Below, piece by piece: positions 62,570-64,000 of a stretch of DNA of 64,000 nt. Under the pieces are notes generated by a model that had not been told where the DNA came from, made no database searches, and was given only the letters and a program-made list of their open reading frames with translations. The position numbers were made by a program, and so were the translations under genes. Source of the DNA: Indiicoccus explosivorum (lineage in GTDB: Bacteria > Bacillota > Bacilli > Bacillales_A > Planococcaceae); contig NZ_NHTN01000023.1 in NCBI RefSeq assembly GCF_002167005.1, positions 62,001 through 126,000 of the forward strand, written 5' to 3'. The stretch's first letter is position 1, and every line of letters begins with the position of its first letter.

Positions 62570-63425
62570 ACTGACACTGAAAGAAATCATCTCGAAACGC
62601 ATTTTCCTGATTACGGTCATCATGACGGTCGTGTTCCTCGCCTTGTACGCCACCGCAATCTACTTCGTCAGCCGGGAAGCCCCGCCCGTGGAACCGGGCG
62701 CGGGGCAGGGGGCGGAAATCGTGCTGCTTCAGCAGTTCGTCTCGTCGCAGCTATTGGGTGCCGGCCTTTATTTCTCTTCGTTCATCGCGGCGCTCCTGGC
62801 GATCCTGTCGAGCGTCAGCGCGATTTCCGGCGAAGTGGCGAGCCATCAGATCGACACCTGGCTCATGCGGCCGATTTCGAGGACCCAGTTCGTGCTCGGG
62901 AAGTTCGCCGGGCTGGCGGTGCTGCTTGTCGCCTATGTCATCGCGCTATTTTTCGGCATCGTCCTCATCCACCAAGGGTTCGGCGCCGACTGGATGGCGC
63001 TCGATTTCGGGGCGCAGCAGCTGATCGGTGCCGCGAGCGTGTTCGCGCTGCAGCCGTTCGTGCTGATCGCGTTCGGCTTGCTGCTGAGCACGCGGATGAC
63101 GACGCTGAACGCGGGGATCGTCTCGATCATGCTGTACGGAGCGGCCTTCATCGGCGGCTTCATCGAGCAGTTCGGCGCGGTGCTTGAAAAGACCGCGCTC
63201 ATCAACATCGGCATCGTCATGAGCCTCATCTATCCCGTCGATTCCATTTACCGAAAAATGACGGTGCTGCTGTTCAACACGGACAGCAGCCCGCTCGCCA
63301 TCGCGCAGGGCGGCCTGTTCACGAGCATTTCGAGCCCGAGCAACGCGCTCATCGTATACGCGCTGCTGTACGGGGCGGGGATGCTGTGGTTTGCGGTGTA
63401 CAGTTTCCGGAAGCGGGATGTGTAG
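62553..63425 (+). CDS. ABC-2 type transporter permease
   Basis: 290 residues with six membrane helices (ISKRIFLITVIMTVVFLALYA, FSSFIAALLAILSSVSAISGEVASHQIDTWLMRPISRTQFVLGK and others). The GEVASxQIDTWLMRPISRxQF segment is a hallmark of ABC-2 permeases (NosY-like). It forms an exporter with the preceding ATPase; the cargo is unknown. The pair follows an ECF sigma/anti-sigma pair and may be under its control. Confidence 0.92.
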   Translation: MWAISKLTLKEIISKRIFLITVIMTVVFLALYATAIYFVSREAPPVEPGAGQGAEIVLLQQFVSSQLLGAGLYFSSFIAALLAILSSVSAISGEVASHQIDTWLMRPISRTQFVLGKFAGLAVLLVAYVIALFFGIVLIHQGFGADWMALDFGAQQLIGAASVFALQPFVLIAFGLLLSTRMTTLNAGIVSIMLYGAAFIGGFIEQFGAVLEKTALINIGIVMSLIYPVDSIYRKMTVLLFNTDSSPLAIAQGGLFTSISSPSNALIVYALLYGAGMLWFAVYSFRKRDV

Positions 63426-63510
63426 GGTCCGGGGCGGGAAGCGGTTCTGAAAAAAGCGTGATGTAAGCGCAGAACCAGTATTTAATCCGGTACGATATGA
63501 AAACAGTTTT

Positions 63511-63550
63511 CCCGGCGCGGCCGCTCGGCTCCGTCGGGAGAATTTTTTTA
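63511..63550 (+). terminator. Terminator after the ABC operon
   Basis: 13-base arms (63511-63523, 63526-63538, one mismatch) around CT, then seven T residues. Confidence 0.85.
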
Positions 63551-63610
63551 TTTAAGTAATTTGTATAGTCTGAACTGGTACAATTAAATTTAATACAGGC
63601 AGCCTAAAGA

Positions 63611-64000
63611 ATGGAGGGCGTGAAAATCGGATTAAGATACGATGGCCAGGCAGTGGCGATGTTTTTGCTGATCATTCTTCTTTTGGTGGGTGGAGTCGGC
63701 TATTTATATGAATTGGAGCAGGAACGGCAATATGATGAGATGCTGATCAAGTCTTATGTCCGTCAAATCCATCGCGCTTCTTCAAGTCTGGAAAACGCAT
63801 TGAGCGAACAGGAGGCTTCAGACGCAGACTGGATAGGAATTGCAGAGACAGCACTGGGAATCGCCGAATTCAGCGCTTTGCATCTGACTTCACATAGCGG
63901 TGAATACGCAGATGGATTTGGCCAAGACCTTTACCCCTCTGTTCCTATAGAACTGGAAAGACTATTAACCGCCGCTGAGGATGATGGATGGAATCGGGCA
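63611..64000 (+). CDS. N-terminal part of a membrane-anchored protein, cut by the window edge
   Basis: An open frame runs to the last base without a stop. One membrane helix (AVAMFLLIILLLVGGVGYLY) is followed by an extracytoplasmic region (ELEQERQYDEMLIKSYVRQIHRASSSLENALS...), which resembles the sensor part of a signalling protein. The start is uncertain: ATG 63611 lacks a ribosome site, while GTG 63620 sits very close after GGAGGG. The family cannot be named from this fragment. Confidence 0.6.
   Translation, partial: MEGVKIGLRYDGQAVAMFLLIILLLVGGVGYLYELEQERQYDEMLIKSYVRQIHRASSSLENALSEQEASDADWIGIAETALGIAEFSALHLTSHSGEYADGFGQDLYPSVPIELERLLTAAEDDGWNRA

Overview
The window looks like chromosomal DNA of a Gram-positive Bacillales, most likely a Planococcaceae-type bacterium (inference). 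The direct signs are strong AGGAGG ribosome binding sites, frequent TTG/GTG starts, S-layer homology (SLH) proteins, a class F sortase with an LPxTG-like substrate, a secretin-less Tad/Flp pilus locus, a bacillithiol-transferase-like DinB protein and a holin-like type I toxin. No rRNA, tRNA or CRISPR array was seen.

Bases 1-17500 form a patchwork of defence and toxin-antitoxin modules set in core DNA. An AT-rich two-gene cassette encodes a 1323-residue protein of unknown function and an intact Hanks-type Ser/Thr kinase, overlapping by 11 bases. Next come a REP-associated tyrosine transposase coupled to a YifB/ComM ATPase, two paralogous zinc-knuckle proteins, a DUF4160/DUF2442 pair, and an Abi_2 (AbiD/F, HEPN) gene. 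The Abi gene is preceded by two identical 37-bp hairpin repeats with a near-consensus promoter between them. HicA with a truncated HicB, a purine/cytosine permease with an attenuator-like leader, and a type I toxin with a convergent antisense RNA follow. The kinase cassette and the Abi/RNA module are the best candidates for undescribed systems.

Bases 17600-36000 are mostly metabolic and cell-surface genes: a membrane protein, a CPBP protease, a DUF4397 surface protein with its sortase F, an acyl-CoA ligase, YefM/YoeB with a TGTACA operator, a SEC-C/PRiA4 fusion protein and small zinc-ribbon and winged-helix proteins. A catabolic cluster follows (FAD-linked hydroxyacid oxidase, TRAP transporter dctPQM, tartrate/isopropylmalate-type dehydrogenase, SDR, aldehyde dehydrogenase). 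It lies just after a decayed 5' fragment of ilvD that still has a good promoter.

Bases 36000-46400 hold a cyclic-di-GMP-I riboswitch upstream of an SLH/YusW-like protein, then a FapA/DUF342 gene, a LysM protein and a GAF-LuxR regulator. All three of these carry reading-frame lesions. Two divergent SDR genes lie between the last two. Bases 46600-55050 are a complete Gram-positive tad pilus operon (flp, prepilin peptidase, tadE, tadG, cpaB, tadZ, tadA, tadB, tadC). Bases 55388-59537 encode two SLH surface proteins, one a subtilisin with four Big-like domains. The end holds an ECF sigma/anti-sigma pair, an ABC exporter and a gene cut by the window edge.

Two families of dispersed palindromes run through the intergenic DNA: one built on GTGCCTGGCAC, one on CCTGTG...CACAGG. 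They fit substrates of the RAYT transposase. A third recurrent family is a set of transcription terminators sharing a GGAATC...GATTCC core.
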